In this document: positions 39,429 to 51,257 of the stretch, one piece after another
Layout: the number at the start of each line of letters is the position of its first letter
Numbering within the stretch: position 1 is the stretch's first letter
DNA from: Setaria digitata
Taxonomy: Eukaryota > Nematoda > Chromadorea > Rhabditida > Setariidae
Assembly: GCA_003640385.1 (NCBI GenBank)
Contig: RCAB01000014.1
Span: 186,001-250,000, forward strand
DNA length: 64,000 nucleotides
Direction of reading: 5' to 3'
Translations under genes and position numbers: made by a program
The notes under the pieces: model-generated
Databases searched by the model: none
What the model saw: only the letters and a program-made list of their open reading frames with translations
Told to the model about the DNA's origin: nothing

Positions 39429-40725
39429 TTAGGAACAGCCTTCCATAACAGATGAATCTTTGCTGGATGATACATCAGCAATATCCTGCTCATCGCTGGA
39501 TATCGTTTCTGGTTCAGGTGCACCATGCACAGACTCAGGACTCGAAACATTTATTGCTTCCACAGCACTAGCTCCAGGTGTCAATACTCGATCAACCTGA
39601 TCATCAAATTCCATTTCTTCGTGGGCCGACTCCGGACTGGATACTGATACAACCTGATAAGCATAACGATAACTTGATGAATCCCTCGTTTAATAAAAGG
39701 AAATATTTTATTGGAATATCAATTATTTGAAAGTTTGTCTTTAGAAATAAAGATAACTACATGCCTCTTCGACATTCTCATTGGTAACAACGCTGACATC
39801 ACCGTGGTGATCACTGCCTGCAAAATGATCGCTCAAATGGACTTTCATTCCTTTTCACCATTATTTTTCTAGTGTTTGCCATTCATCAACGAAGTAAAAA
39901 TGTAAAATAAAAATGAACAAACAACAGTTGAAAAAAAAAAAAACTTGTAAACTAGACCGTTTGCAATCCCGGAAATGTAATCTTTGAACTAATCACTTCA
40001 AAAAGGCAAATTAGGAAATGAACAACATACCTCCCCCAATGTCAAACTGTCCAAAAATTTGACTATCATCTTCTACTTGCTGTTGCCTTCGAGTAGCAAC
40101 TGCATTTTTTTGTAATCTCGTATTTTCTTCATGTGCACGAGCTAATTCTGCTTGCAAACGTTTTATTTCTTCATTACGTTCAGTTAAAACATCACCAAAA
40201 TCTAAATGATTGACTTCGAGTTCCAGTAAAGGAAAAATTATAAACAATGGATGCAAAAAAAGATGAAAAATAATCCAACAAATTAAAAAAAATAATAACA
40301 AATTAAAAATCCAACTAATTTCTATCCTAGAAATAACATAAAAATCACTGACTGAAATGGAAACACTACACTAGTAAAGAAGAGTCGGATTTTTAGGACT
40401 GAAGCTTGTGAAAGACCTAGCAAATAAATTCAAATAAAATCGAGTCAATTACTGACTTAAGAATTCTTAAATTCATAAGAAAGAGTCGTAAGAGTATTAA
40501 AAATGTTTTTTTTTCTTGAAAATATTTTCACCCTACCTCGGCATCGCTTCCGTAAGCCATCTACAGTTTTTCGACAATAACTTAACATAGTTTCTAAACG
40601 AGTAATTCTAGTTGTTTCATTCTTAAGTTCGGCATTTTCTTTTTCCAGCTTTTTACAGAGAGTCGCTAAAGCCTTTGCATCAGTGCTGAAACACGCTCAA
40701 AATACACAATAAAAAAAAGCAACAG

Positions 40726-40756
<31 letters not shown>

Positions 40757-41607
40757 GATTTCATATATATATAATCAAGATATTATATTATATATATATA
40801 TATACATATATATATTATATATTATATATATATAATCAAGATCTGCAGTGAAGCAATAAATCATCCGATTAAGACAGAATAAAGGAAAAGCAAAAAATAG
40901 TTAACCTTTCTGGTCCATTTTTGAGAGCTCTCAACTCAAGTGTAGCTAATTTAGCATCTTTACGAGCTTTACGAATTTCATCACGCATTGCGGAGAACAT
41001 CACCCCAACTGCATGATCAACCAATGTACAGTCTGCTTTATTCTCATCGCTTGCATTACGTTTCATTGATTCATTTTCATCCTGCAAAATGAAATATGCT
41101 GAAGATCTATAAAGATATTGATAAAATAAATGAGGTACTTTGACTGAATTTAAATTATCAGTGATACAAGTCAGAGACAAATCTGCTATTCTTGATAATC
41201 AACAGCAACGGAAATCTGGAAATAAACCATAGCAACGGACAAATCTAACATGATAAATCCTTGCACTTAGTTAAATACAGTTCGAAAAAACACACCAGCA
41301 AGTCTCGTAACTGCTTCTCTTTGACTGCCAATCTCAAATTAGCCAGATTCTCGCGTTTTTGTGATAACTGTAACTGCTTTCGTATTTCATCAATATCCAC
41401 CTGCTTTGATGAGCTTTCCAGTGGTCTTAATTTTAAGCTCTTCATTTTATATTAAAAACAGAATGTCTTCGCTTCCAATAAACTAACACCTTTAGGACAC
41501 TAAAAATGCTTAACGCAGCTTAAATGTCAGCAGAAGGAAAAAATCAAAGCAAACTTCTCATCTTCTTCTTGGATTTGTTCAGGTGATGCGTTGTTTTGAA
41601 TATCCAT
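39429..41607 (-). CDS. WTAP / Fl(2)d-like m6A-writer regulatory subunit
   Basis: Seven exons on the minus strand (41607-41555, 41437-41296, 41081-40906, 40685-40537, 40213-40031, 39817-39761, 39643-39429) give 975 nt, 324 residues. The product is a long coiled coil with an acidic Ser-rich tail. Blocks align in order with human WTAP: QKRENLANLRLAVKEKQL resembles ARRENILVMRLATKEQEM; LVDHAVGVMFSAMRDEI resembles MVDPAINLFFLKMKGEL; LCKKLEKENAEL resembles the KCRMLIQENQEL part. In flies and vertebrates this protein tethers METTL3/METTL14 and other splicing-linked factors in nuclear speckles. The first junction (AG acceptor before 41437) and the junction at 39761/39643 are the least certain; a phase-0 alternative acceptor at 39653 would need a GC donor. 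A TTCAG acceptor lies 32 bases before the ATG. Confidence 0.8.
40728..40845. repeat. (TA)n with nested palindrome in a WTAP-like intron
   Basis: TA dinucleotide runs interrupted by CTTGATT and AATCAAG elements that pair with each other. A second TATAATCAAGAT copy lies near 40840. It sits in the intron between the third and fourth coding exons of the WTAP-like gene. Confidence 0.8.
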
Positions 41608-43026
41608 AAAGACTTTTCCTTGGTACTCTCGATTAAAATCTGAACAGAAATGAAAATAAACATCTGGAAATTAGAACAAGCTAAGTGCACATTGTCCAAA
41701 TACAATACAACAATGTCTCACTAATACATTTGAAGTGCTTAAGGGATTTTGGAACAATGCGATACCTTCAGTTGTGACTGGTTAACAAAGACTCTGAAGC
41801 ATTATCTCGAGACCTGATTTCAGCATCATCTGATCCAAATCTTTTCAGTCTATGAATGATCGAAAAGAAAAACAACATCTTCTACTACCTCTATTTCTAT
41901 CGCACTTCACTTATGTATACCTTTTTCACTTTTCTTAATTAAAAAATTTATATTACTACAAATATATTCAAAAAGAGGAATTTCCCCTGGCCGTCATTAA
42001 CTTTTTTAAACTGTGTAAAGCTCTAATGCCTTTTATATCTCCATCAGTGAATTCCCTAAATTCCGTAACTTAACTACGATATTTCAATACGCAAAACGAG
42101 AAGAAGCAATTAGGATTTGCAAATAAATAGTTTATTATTCGCCTTCCATAAAAAAAGATGACACCAACAATTACCGAAACATGGAAGCCAATAAACAGAT
42201 ATAATTTTTACTTGAAAAATGAAATTACCGATATAACTGCTACTTGAATTAACAAAGTGGAAGTAGTTGCCAATATAATTGTATTTGAATTAACAAAGTA
42301 GAAATAATTATCACAAGGAAAGGAGAGCAAAAAATAAAGAAGAATATAAAAAATGTTATAATCCGCAAAGATTAGCAAAAATACCCGAACTCCCTGAACA
42401 AATTATCAAAATATATCACAAACGATTTCAGAAATGAAAGAGGTATGCATTTTTCGGATTTCTATCTCAACGTAATCCAATTATTTTTCTCTCCAAAACA
42501 TGAGATTTGAAATCTCGGAAAAAGGAAATATTTTTAGATAGACGTTTAAAAACGAATTATCTGTTTTCGTGTACTTTAATATCTGACGGACGTGATCTTC
42601 ATGCAAATACCATTCATAGAATACGAGGTAATAAGGAAAGTACTGAACGAAAAGTTATTTTAAATAATCTTTCGCAAGAATTTATTTAACTAGCCTGTAC
42701 CCACTATTTATAAGTACCTCGTTACTATAATAGATCATATTTACACCAAAAATTGCCTTACAAATGGATAACAATTCCTGATTTCAGGAAAATGATCTGT
42801 ACAATTATTGCACAATAATTAATTTTTTAAATGTTATGAACAGATTTATAAAAGCTATTAATGATTAGATTGTAGAAAGACGGTATCACCAATACGAAGA
42901 ATTCAGATTTCTGCAGATTATAATTGTATTCTATCTTACTAAACTAGCAAGACTGATAGGAATGACAGGAAACCTGCTTCTTTAAATATGTAAATTCAAC
43001 AAAGAAGAAAAGTTCGTCAGCACAAT
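41608..43026. other. Intergenic region between two minus-strand genes
   Basis: About 1.4 kb of AT-rich DNA between the stop of the zinc-finger gene and the start of the WTAP-like gene. The acceptor at 41640-41641 marks the leader side of the latter. The spacing is too wide to argue for a nematode operon on its own, and I see no exon in it. Confidence 0.5.
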
Positions 43027-45676
43027 TTAGTAACAAGCAGTTTCCTGAATGCACTGTTCTCCACTGTTAACAAGAACCAACTCATGTTCTGAAACAAATG
43101 AAAAAAAAAAAAAAATAGCCATATTAATGTACAAATCATCTTTCGATTCTTCAAACTGTGTTTTTATTACATTTTATTTCACTAACTAAGGTCACTATTC
43201 CCGCAAGTATGATTAAATGATTAAAACCACAAATTTCCCACAAAGAAAACAATATATATGACCTCATTTTTTAATGTATCAAATGCATTCAGAAAAGCAA
43301 ACTTATAAATTTTCTTACTCGAGCCGAATGGAATACTTGACTTTTCTGCGTTATCAACACTGGTTCCACTTATTTTTTTTTTTTCGTTAATTTTATCACT
43401 TTCAGGAAGCAAGTCGTCAGGCACAGATGGTATGCCATGAAAAATGAAGTTCCCTGGAAAAATTCTGTTGAATTCTCAAAGTTTGAAAAGGAAGTAAAAT
43501 TAAACTTTGAGAAAGGAAGAGAATGAAGCACATACTTAAGACAGAAATCAAATCTGATGGTGCCGATTCTTGGATGAAACCTGAAGAAGCAGCTCCATAT
43601 GCCGCAAGTCTTTCAACAGTTTTCTCTGTTTCAAGGACGTATTCCCGCAATTCTCCTAGCTGAAAAAAAAAATATGTTTGTGATAATGATACTAAGATAT
43701 AATTCTATGATGCAATATTATAGCGCTGTTAAGGATTCTCGATTACAGAAAAAAGCAAGCGAAGCTGGAAGGTACAGCTGGCGACCGCAGTTTGGAAATT
43801 TAAAATGCGGTTGTAAATCGCTTGCTTATTTTTGAGCAGCTCGCAGACCCATCACGTAATTACCTTAAACACTATTCTTTCATATCATAAGAAGCTCACA
43901 AATCCGTTTTTACTATAAAGTAATATTTGATATTACAGCTGGCCAAGAACTTGAAGATAACCGATATTCGGTAAGGTAAAAAAAAAAAACCATAAAACTT
44001 ATCAAAGAAGCTATTTTATTTTTTGGCTTTGACTGCGAATGTATTCTCTTTTTTGTATTACATTAATATGATTCTATTTTACAAAACTTTATTTTACAAA
44101 ACAGTAATTTTTTTTTAGTAAGTTACTTTGCAAAACAACTTACTTTAGCCTTAATGGCCAAATGCGTTTGCAAATCGTAAGATCGCTGCTTATTTAATTT
44201 GCATGATAGCATTCTATCCACTGCCGCTTCGACATCAGAAAATATAATCCCATAAAAATCTACCAAAGAAGGCTCCATGGGATCTGAAAACCACAAAACC
44301 TACGAGACATTATATATAAGGAAAAAAGATGGAACTGAGTCTAAATACATCATTAGAATAGTGAAATTTTAGATTTCATATGAAGCAGCGAAACTCTGCA
44401 TATGAAATAAAGTTCACTACGTAATTATAATGCATTGTTAAAATAGATAACGTTATGAAATAGAGATCAGAGCTGAAAACAAAAACAAAAAATGGAAGAA
44501 ACTATATTCTGAGAAACAATATTAAAAAGCCTTTTAAAAAATTTACCAAAAGACTGAACATTTCCCGTGGAATCATTCATTTGATTCTCCACGAAAACTC
44601 TTTTATTATCATTGCGATTTAAATCTGAAATTTCCAGAATTAATTATGAATGAACTTTTCTAAAGGCTCTAGACAACAAAACTACGAGATATTATTATAT
44701 AAACAAAGCAAAATAAAAGAGACGCCATACATCGATTACCTTCCCTTTCCATAGAAATTTTTTCTAATTTACTGCAATCGACAACATTATCATCGTTAAC
44801 TCCAGACACATTCCTTGGATACTTGAAAATATTATCTAACGAAATCCTCTGTAACAAAAATATTTGGAAAAAATATGCTGATTTTGCTGCTATTAACTTA
44901 TCCGAAAGTTTATCAAAGAAATGAATGTCAAGATGCGAATACTAAATGATGTAAGTTATGAAATAGATTAATTGCATTTTAAAGAATAATATCAACATTT
45001 GCTACGGTAAAATATTTTCTGAGCTTACAAAGCACAGCGCACTAAAGATGTTACATTGAATGACCTCTCTCTGGATCTAAATGATATTTAAAGGCTAACG
45101 TTAGAATTAACGAATTATTTATTTAGATATGATTTAGATATGAAAAAAAAAGGTAATCAGTGCTAAATATGAGGATAATATGATGGGAAAAACAATGATA
45201 AATAATAAGTGATAAACATGGAAGCAAAAAGGCACCTGTCTAGGATGAAACTCTGCACGATGTGTCCGAAGAGCCTTTACGTGCTTCAAGATCAAGCCAC
45301 ATGAGCGACATATGATGCCCTCATCGGTTGCTGTAGAAGAGAGAGACATCTGAAGCGATCACAGAATTACCAAAATGCTTCGAGTTAGGTTCTGAAGATA
45401 CAAATCCTTCACTGCACAGTAATTTTCAGAACAGTTTCAACTACCATCAAATTCTATAATAAAAGGACGCACGTAATATGCATGTGCTCGAGCACGTTCC
45501 GCTTCCCGAAATTTAGGATTCTCCCTTTGTCTACGACGTGCTTCCCGATTTCTTGCTCGTTCCAGTACACGGTATGCATTATTCTCACGTAAACGACGTT
45601 TCCGTTCCGCATCTAGCATTCTCCGACGCTGCAAACTGCGCCGCCACTCAACATCTGTGAGGGGTCGCCTTGGCAT
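43027..45676 (-). CDS. Arginine-rich protein with one C2H2 zinc finger
   Basis: Eight exons on the minus strand (45676-45445, 45330-45236, 44848-44740, 44624-44547, 44283-44144, 43659-43536, 43453-43319, 43088-43027) total 975 nt, 324 residues. The N-terminus has Arg-rich repeats of period 21: RRLRENNAYRVLERAR (27-42) and RRQRENPKFREAERAR (48-63). They resemble the R-x-N-P basic repeats in some invertebrate DNA-binding proteins such as STPR-type domains. A single finger follows with C85, C88, H101 and H106. The rest is acidic/polar, with a helical LGELREYVLETEKTVERL stretch. A nuclear DNA- or RNA-binding role is likely by composition, but the target is unknown and I do not recognise an ortholog. 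The start is supported by a TTTCAG acceptor 21 bases upstream. Confidence 0.72.
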
Positions 45677-47206
45677 AATCGTTTGTGGACTGAATACCTG
45701 AAATGAAAAACGGAACGGAGCAAAATCTCATCCGATGAATCTTCCGCAACAATTTTATCTAAACGTACAAAAAATATTGAACATGGGAGGAATATTGACT
45801 ATATTAAGCTAATATTACGCAACTTTTAGCGTAAACAAGTATAAAGAGATGGCGTGACCATCCATCGAAAATGATTCAATCTCTGGAACGTCGTCCACCT
45901 ATCCAGGTGATGCCTTCTACTCTCAGACCCATATGAAGAAGCAAATGACAACAGACACACTCGCTCCCACCCCTGCAATCGATGGAAATGTCCACCACCA
46001 CCATTTGTGGGATCGGAATTGAAAATCCTTCCGAAACACACACACACACACACAGAAATGTTTCATTTCCGAGAGAGGTGGAAAGTTGTGGGTGCAGATG
46101 CCTTCGGAGCATCATCAATGAATAAGTGAATTTCACAATCGCCTTCACTCCACACACTCTTTGACGCATGTAACGTACGTAATGATACACGAGGACGTAA
46201 ACGAACATATAACATCACGTGGACGGATTGATATGTTTTCAGCAACGTTCATGGGCGTACAGACTTACGCAAACACGGAGAGATTCACGCACTGATTACT
46301 TAAAGCTAAGACACAAACACACACACATACGTACATCATATCGAGAGTGAAACACTTGGCCAATAGTTGTATGCCGGAAACCCAGACCAAATTACCTAAA
46401 GTCAATAATTCAGTGGCGTAGAATTCTAGGAGGACTGTTCAGGGCAAAGCGGAAAGTCTGTTTTCTGACGTATTTGAGAGAAATCCAGGCAGGAGCTCTC
46501 AGGATACTAAGTCAACAAGTCAACTCAGAAGCAAAGGTTACTGGTTAAGGACGTACGAGAGATGTGCGCATATTTATATATCACCGTTCTAGACTTTATT
46601 TATGGCTATTGGGACGAAATTCATATTTGTATAACTAAATATAGCCAAATAATGTATTTTTGTGTAAAGTGACGGTAAATGATTTTTCTTACGACAGAAA
46701 GGAATTTCTCAGTGTAACTACGAATGAAATAGTAAAGGCAAGAAGAGGATCTATTCCATGAATGTTTGACGACGTCATCTTTTAAGGGACGTGACGTTTG
46801 GAGACGTGTCACCTTTCAATGGACGCCACATCAGACAATACGGCGTCCTCCATCTTCCTGATGGTGGCAACTTCGACTCACGTAATTCACAATACGAGAG
46901 CACGCCCTCAGGGAAGGACCGTTGTCGCAAAGTGGTTATCAACCTTATCGCACGTCGACTCTCCCTTTCAGATTATTTCTCGCGTCCCTCTACGAATGTT
47001 ACGGGTTGGCTGTGGGCATGTCCGTGGTGGTCCGTCGTGAACCCTCACGTAATGGTTACGAGGGCTACTAGTGTAGCTCGTCCTAGGTAGTAGTTTTACG
47101 GATAGTTCTATAAGTGGGTGAGGAGAACTATCACCCTTTGCTGCCGAGTTGAATTTGAAGTGATTATTCGGTATTTTTTAATTTAGGCAAGTCTTTTCCT
47201 CAGTAC
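45677..47206. promoter_or_regulatory. Divergent intergenic region, likely bidirectional promoter
   Basis: About 1.5 kb between two head-to-head genes (zinc-finger gene leftward, DUS1L rightward). It is richer in GC than the rest of the window, particularly 45840-46050 and 46780-47090. It contains CA repeats near 46037 and 46314 and a cluster of ACGT-core sites at about 46768-46808. Open frames of 60-110 codons occur on both strands, but none has splice signals or recognisable content. Acceptors bound it at 45698 (minus) and 47202 (plus). Confidence 0.5.
46768..46808. promoter_or_regulatory. Cluster of ACGT-core motifs
   Basis: GACGACGTCATC, GGGACGTGACGTTT and GAGACGTGTCACC occur within about 40 bases. 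ACGT cores are typical of CREB/ATF-like bZIP sites. Regulatory function here is inference from motif density and position. Confidence 0.4.
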
Positions 47207-50200
47207 ATGGAGGATGGCAACAACGAATCAATCCTTCACGTGGGAAAGCATGTCACTTATGAAGAAAATTTGCCAGAACTCAGTGACTCTCGAAAATTGG
47301 CCAAAAAAGCGTTTTGGCGAGAAAGACTGGAGGGGATCCGATGCGTCGTGGCACCAATGGTGGATCAGAGGTTAATTTCTTTCCTTGTCAACAAATGATC
47401 GGATTACTCAGCTATTTGAAATCAGTTAACTCCAGTGATCTGATTACTTGGCCCTGGAGAGTGGATAAATATTTGCATTTTCTTTTATCTCTTGAAAGTA
47501 GTGCTCTAATTCTCTTGAAGGGAGTAGTAGTTGGCAAATAAAGAAGTAGTGGGAGAGTTAAAGGCTCTTGCAGGACGCGAACTACTTGCTTTTCCAAAAG
47601 AAATTGGTCCGTCTAAATCCTCATTGTTATGAGGAGTGATAGTTTAAGTAATGCATATCTAATTATGACAAAATCACGTGAAGTTTCTAGAGAATAATAG
47701 AAAAGTGAATTAATTTCAGTGAGCTTGCATTCCGAATGATGTTGCGAAAACATGGGGCAGACCTTTGCTTTTCCCCGATGATCCATGCGCAGTTATTTGT
47801 TGCGGATGCTACCTATCGCCGTACAGCACTGTCTACTTGCTTTGATGATCGACCTCTTATTGTCCAGTTCTGTGCGAACGATCCCATGACGCTGTTGACC
47901 GCCTGTCAGTTAGTTGAAAGCTTTTGCGATGGAGTAGATTTGAATTTGGGCTGTCCACAACTGATTGCTAAACGTGGGCATTACGGCGCTTATTTGCAGG
48001 TTTTTTCGGAAACTTTTCATTTCAAATTCACTTATTACTCCCAGTTTAACTCATAGTATCGCCAAGATTTGGATTTGTTCATCCGTATTTCTCATGAATA
48101 GTGCTTGACTCTTCAGCTCTGTCTTTTTAGTTTATAGTAACGCTGTGCTTTATTTAATCGCTATATCTATAACTGGGACTTAGTTTGAAGATTGCATCGG
48201 ATAATGATGTGATTATCATTAAGAGATTACTTAAGAATACTCCTCACGTATTTCGAAACACCGATATTGACATTTGTTCAGCAATTAAACTTTCATTTCA
48301 GGAAGACTTAAAATTGATTTGTGAAATGGTCACATTGCTGCATTCACGTTTGCGGTTACCTCTGTCTTGCAAAATACGAATTCTTCAGGATATTAATGAA
48401 ACGATCACCTATGCGAAGTAACTGAATCTCTAGCATTATTGCACGAAATATTAATAAATTAAGCTATATAACTTTTATTTATGACATCTTACGAAGTATA
48501 GTATAGTATATCAGCAAAATGTTTAAGAAAGAAGTTAAATTAGTACTACCTCCTTTCCAATCATCGTATGTCGTATGGATTAAATTCAGTAATTTGACAA
48601 TTAATTTCTTTCTCCACATTCATTTCTCGCCGCTTCACTAATGGTAGATGCATGCTCCATTTATATAAGTAACTTTTATGACATAGTTGGTAGGATTAAT
48701 TTTTCTCTACAGTGAAAATTGCAATTCCGGGCTTATTTTCCTCGACTGATTAAGCTTGCATCTCCAGGGCTTTGGTGAAAGCAGGTGCTTGCATGCTCAC
48801 TGTTCATGGAAGGACACGAGAGCAACGAGGTCCGAATACTGGGCTAGCGGATTGGCATGCAATGCGCGCAGTTGTAAATGCTGTTGATGTACCAGTCCTA
48901 GCAAATGGCAATATTCAGGTTTTTCTATTCTCTTCTAATTTTTGTTTATTTTGACTATATATATATATGCTTGAGATTTAAAACTAAATTTGAAAAATAT
49001 ACAATTTAGTTGCCCGGTGATGTTGATCGGTGCTTAGAAATAACTGGTGCAAATGCGGTGATGAGTGCTGAAGGTATTCTTTCGAATCCATATTTGTTTG
49101 AAAAACGACATGAAGTAAATTGGATTGTAGCTCGAGAGTATCTGGATTTTGCTGAACGTTACGAGTCAACGATCAGTGCTGTACGGGCTCACTTATTTCG
49201 CATATGCCATCATAGGTTTGTCCACTTCTTCTCATTGCTTCCTTGTTATCGCTTAACGAAAAAATTCTATATCTCTATAATAGCATATTTTCAGGCCAGT
49301 TAATTATCTGTGTAAGGTTTCCAAAGATGGATCATATTTTAGTTTTCTAATCCTTTATTTGATTTTCCTTTTTTCTTTCAATTTAATTTATCCATTCTTG
49401 ATTGGTTTTTGTATTTCGGATCATTTTAATTTCGATGTCATTCTACTGCAGTTTCTTTCTATCTGTTTGAGGTTTCTTTTTTTCCACCGCGGTCTTGTGT
49501 CAATACTACATAACGGTAGATTTCTTTAGTCAGTGTTCACGATATGATGTACTTATTATTTGAGGAAATAACGTCTGATAATGGGACAAGTTTTTCCTCT
49601 AAATTTTTTTCCAGTTTGTTAGAATATAGCGATTTACGTGAACGTTTATCATACGTTTGTTCTGTAAAAGAATTTCGTGAAATTCTGGATGATTTGGAAG
49701 ATCGTGTTTTTCAGTCTGTCTCGAGCTCAGGGATGGAGTTTGCAGGTGGATAGTTTTACATTGTTGTAATTTTCTCTGTTATATTTTTTTCTTTTTTTTT
49801 GTTTGCCTCTGTATTGGTTCTTTATCCACTCTTCCTAAGTTTCTTTATCGTTTGGTTAATTAAAATAAATTTTTTTCTCGATCATTTATAGAAGCAAAAG
49901 CATCAGCACTAGCTACTACCTCGCCCACAACAATGCCTCATTGGATCTGTAAACCTTATTATCGTCCTATGCGCGATGATTCATCTGTTTCTGATTCATT
50001 ATATCGTGAAAGACGACGAGCAGAACTTGATGCTTTAGCCCAAAAAACTGGTCTTTCAAAGAGACAGTTGCGTAAGCGTGAAAAGCGAAAAGTAATTATT
50101 ATCATCATTCCATTTAAAATTTTTGTATAAGCTGTTTTCTTGCATATATTATATGTACATCTACAACGCTTGACATTACAAATACTTTTATAAAAAGGAA

Positions 50201-51257
50201 GAATACGATTTTGACAACAAAGAACAAGAACACAGGAAATATATTAAAGCTGGCAAACTTTTATGGCTGCGATTCTCTCTTTATTTTCTTATTTTTATTT
50301 TTTATTTTTCATCTACAGTAGTCAAAAGCAAATGGCTCTTTTATACTAATTTTATGCATTTTCTTGGAAATGATTTTGAATTGCAGATTGAAGATCGCAA
50401 GATTCAGTGCAAAAATCAAGCATATTCAAAATGTTTGCGCTGTAATTTACCGGCTAGTCAGGGTTGTACATTTGGTTATTGTAAGAATTGTTGTCGTTTC
50501 AGAGCCGCTACAGAACGAAAAGATTGCAAAAGTTTGTTAGATTTATCTTGCTGCACACTTTTTTCTTTTTTTTTCCTTTTTTTTTTTTTTTTGGTAGTTG
50601 CATCAATATCTTATTATTCTCTATATTTCAAAGAACTATTCAGACTTTGGAACATTTTACTAAACCAAACAAAAGAAAACACATTTTCCGAGTTAATGGA
50701 TAAACTGCAATAACAAATAATTAGTTATTTCAGTAAAACTGCTTTTTCAGAAATATGTAAGTGTTTGAAACTTGAAATAAAATAGTATGGAGTGTATGGG
50801 AACTAAAATGCACTATCCTTCCCATATTTATTCCATTTGTATTGTTCAACGCTGCTTGTGCTCGTTAAGCTAGCACTGTTGCAGAAGAATTTGATATAGC
50901 TGTGTTTGTTAATGCTTCCTTTGTCAGTACTTATTTTATCTATTGAATCATATATCTGTTATCTTCTTCGTTTTTGGGATATTTCAAAGATATTGTTAAC
51001 CTGAATCGTAAAAGCTATTCTCTTTTACTTTGATTTCGTAGTTTTCTAGTTTTAAACTAATCAGTAATATTAGAATTATTAAAAAGTTGCGAAAAAAGGT
51101 AATCGTTGGGCTAACGTTATTTGATACTGATTACAGAAATTTTTAAATTTTAGCACACAATTTCCAATTTGCAACGAAGATTCCGTGGTGTTATCGTGAA
51201 CGTGATGGTACGACGGCGATTGCAACAGCAGTAATTTCCGGAATAATGGAATTGTAG
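47207..51257 (+). CDS. DUS1L: tRNA-dihydrouridine(16/17) synthase, DUS1L/Dus1 type
   Basis: Nine exons (47207-47370, 47720-47999, 48302-48417, 48768-48918, 49010-49215, 49615-49745, 49892-50091, 50387-50531, 51154-51257) total 1497 nt, 498 residues, close to the roughly 470 of human DUS1L. It is an FMN-dependent enzyme that reduces uridine to dihydrouridine in the tRNA D-loop. Motifs in order: [38 protein letters not shown] with catalytic Cys133, [64 protein letters not shown]-terminal Cys cluster follows (CLRCN, then CKNCC) as in animal DUS1L. Every junction is GT-AG and in phase. A TTCCTCAG acceptor ends four bases before the ATG, suggesting a leader site. Confidence 0.97.

Noticed and set aside
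39643..39761. GC-AG intron in the WTAP-like gene
   Set aside because: A canonical GT-AG alternative (exon end 39761, exon start 39643) also keeps the frame, so a rare donor is not required.
45826..46245. Minus-strand ORFs of 60-110 codons in the divergent spacer
   Set aside because: They span CA repeats (Cys-Val runs), overlap in several frames and lack splice signals.
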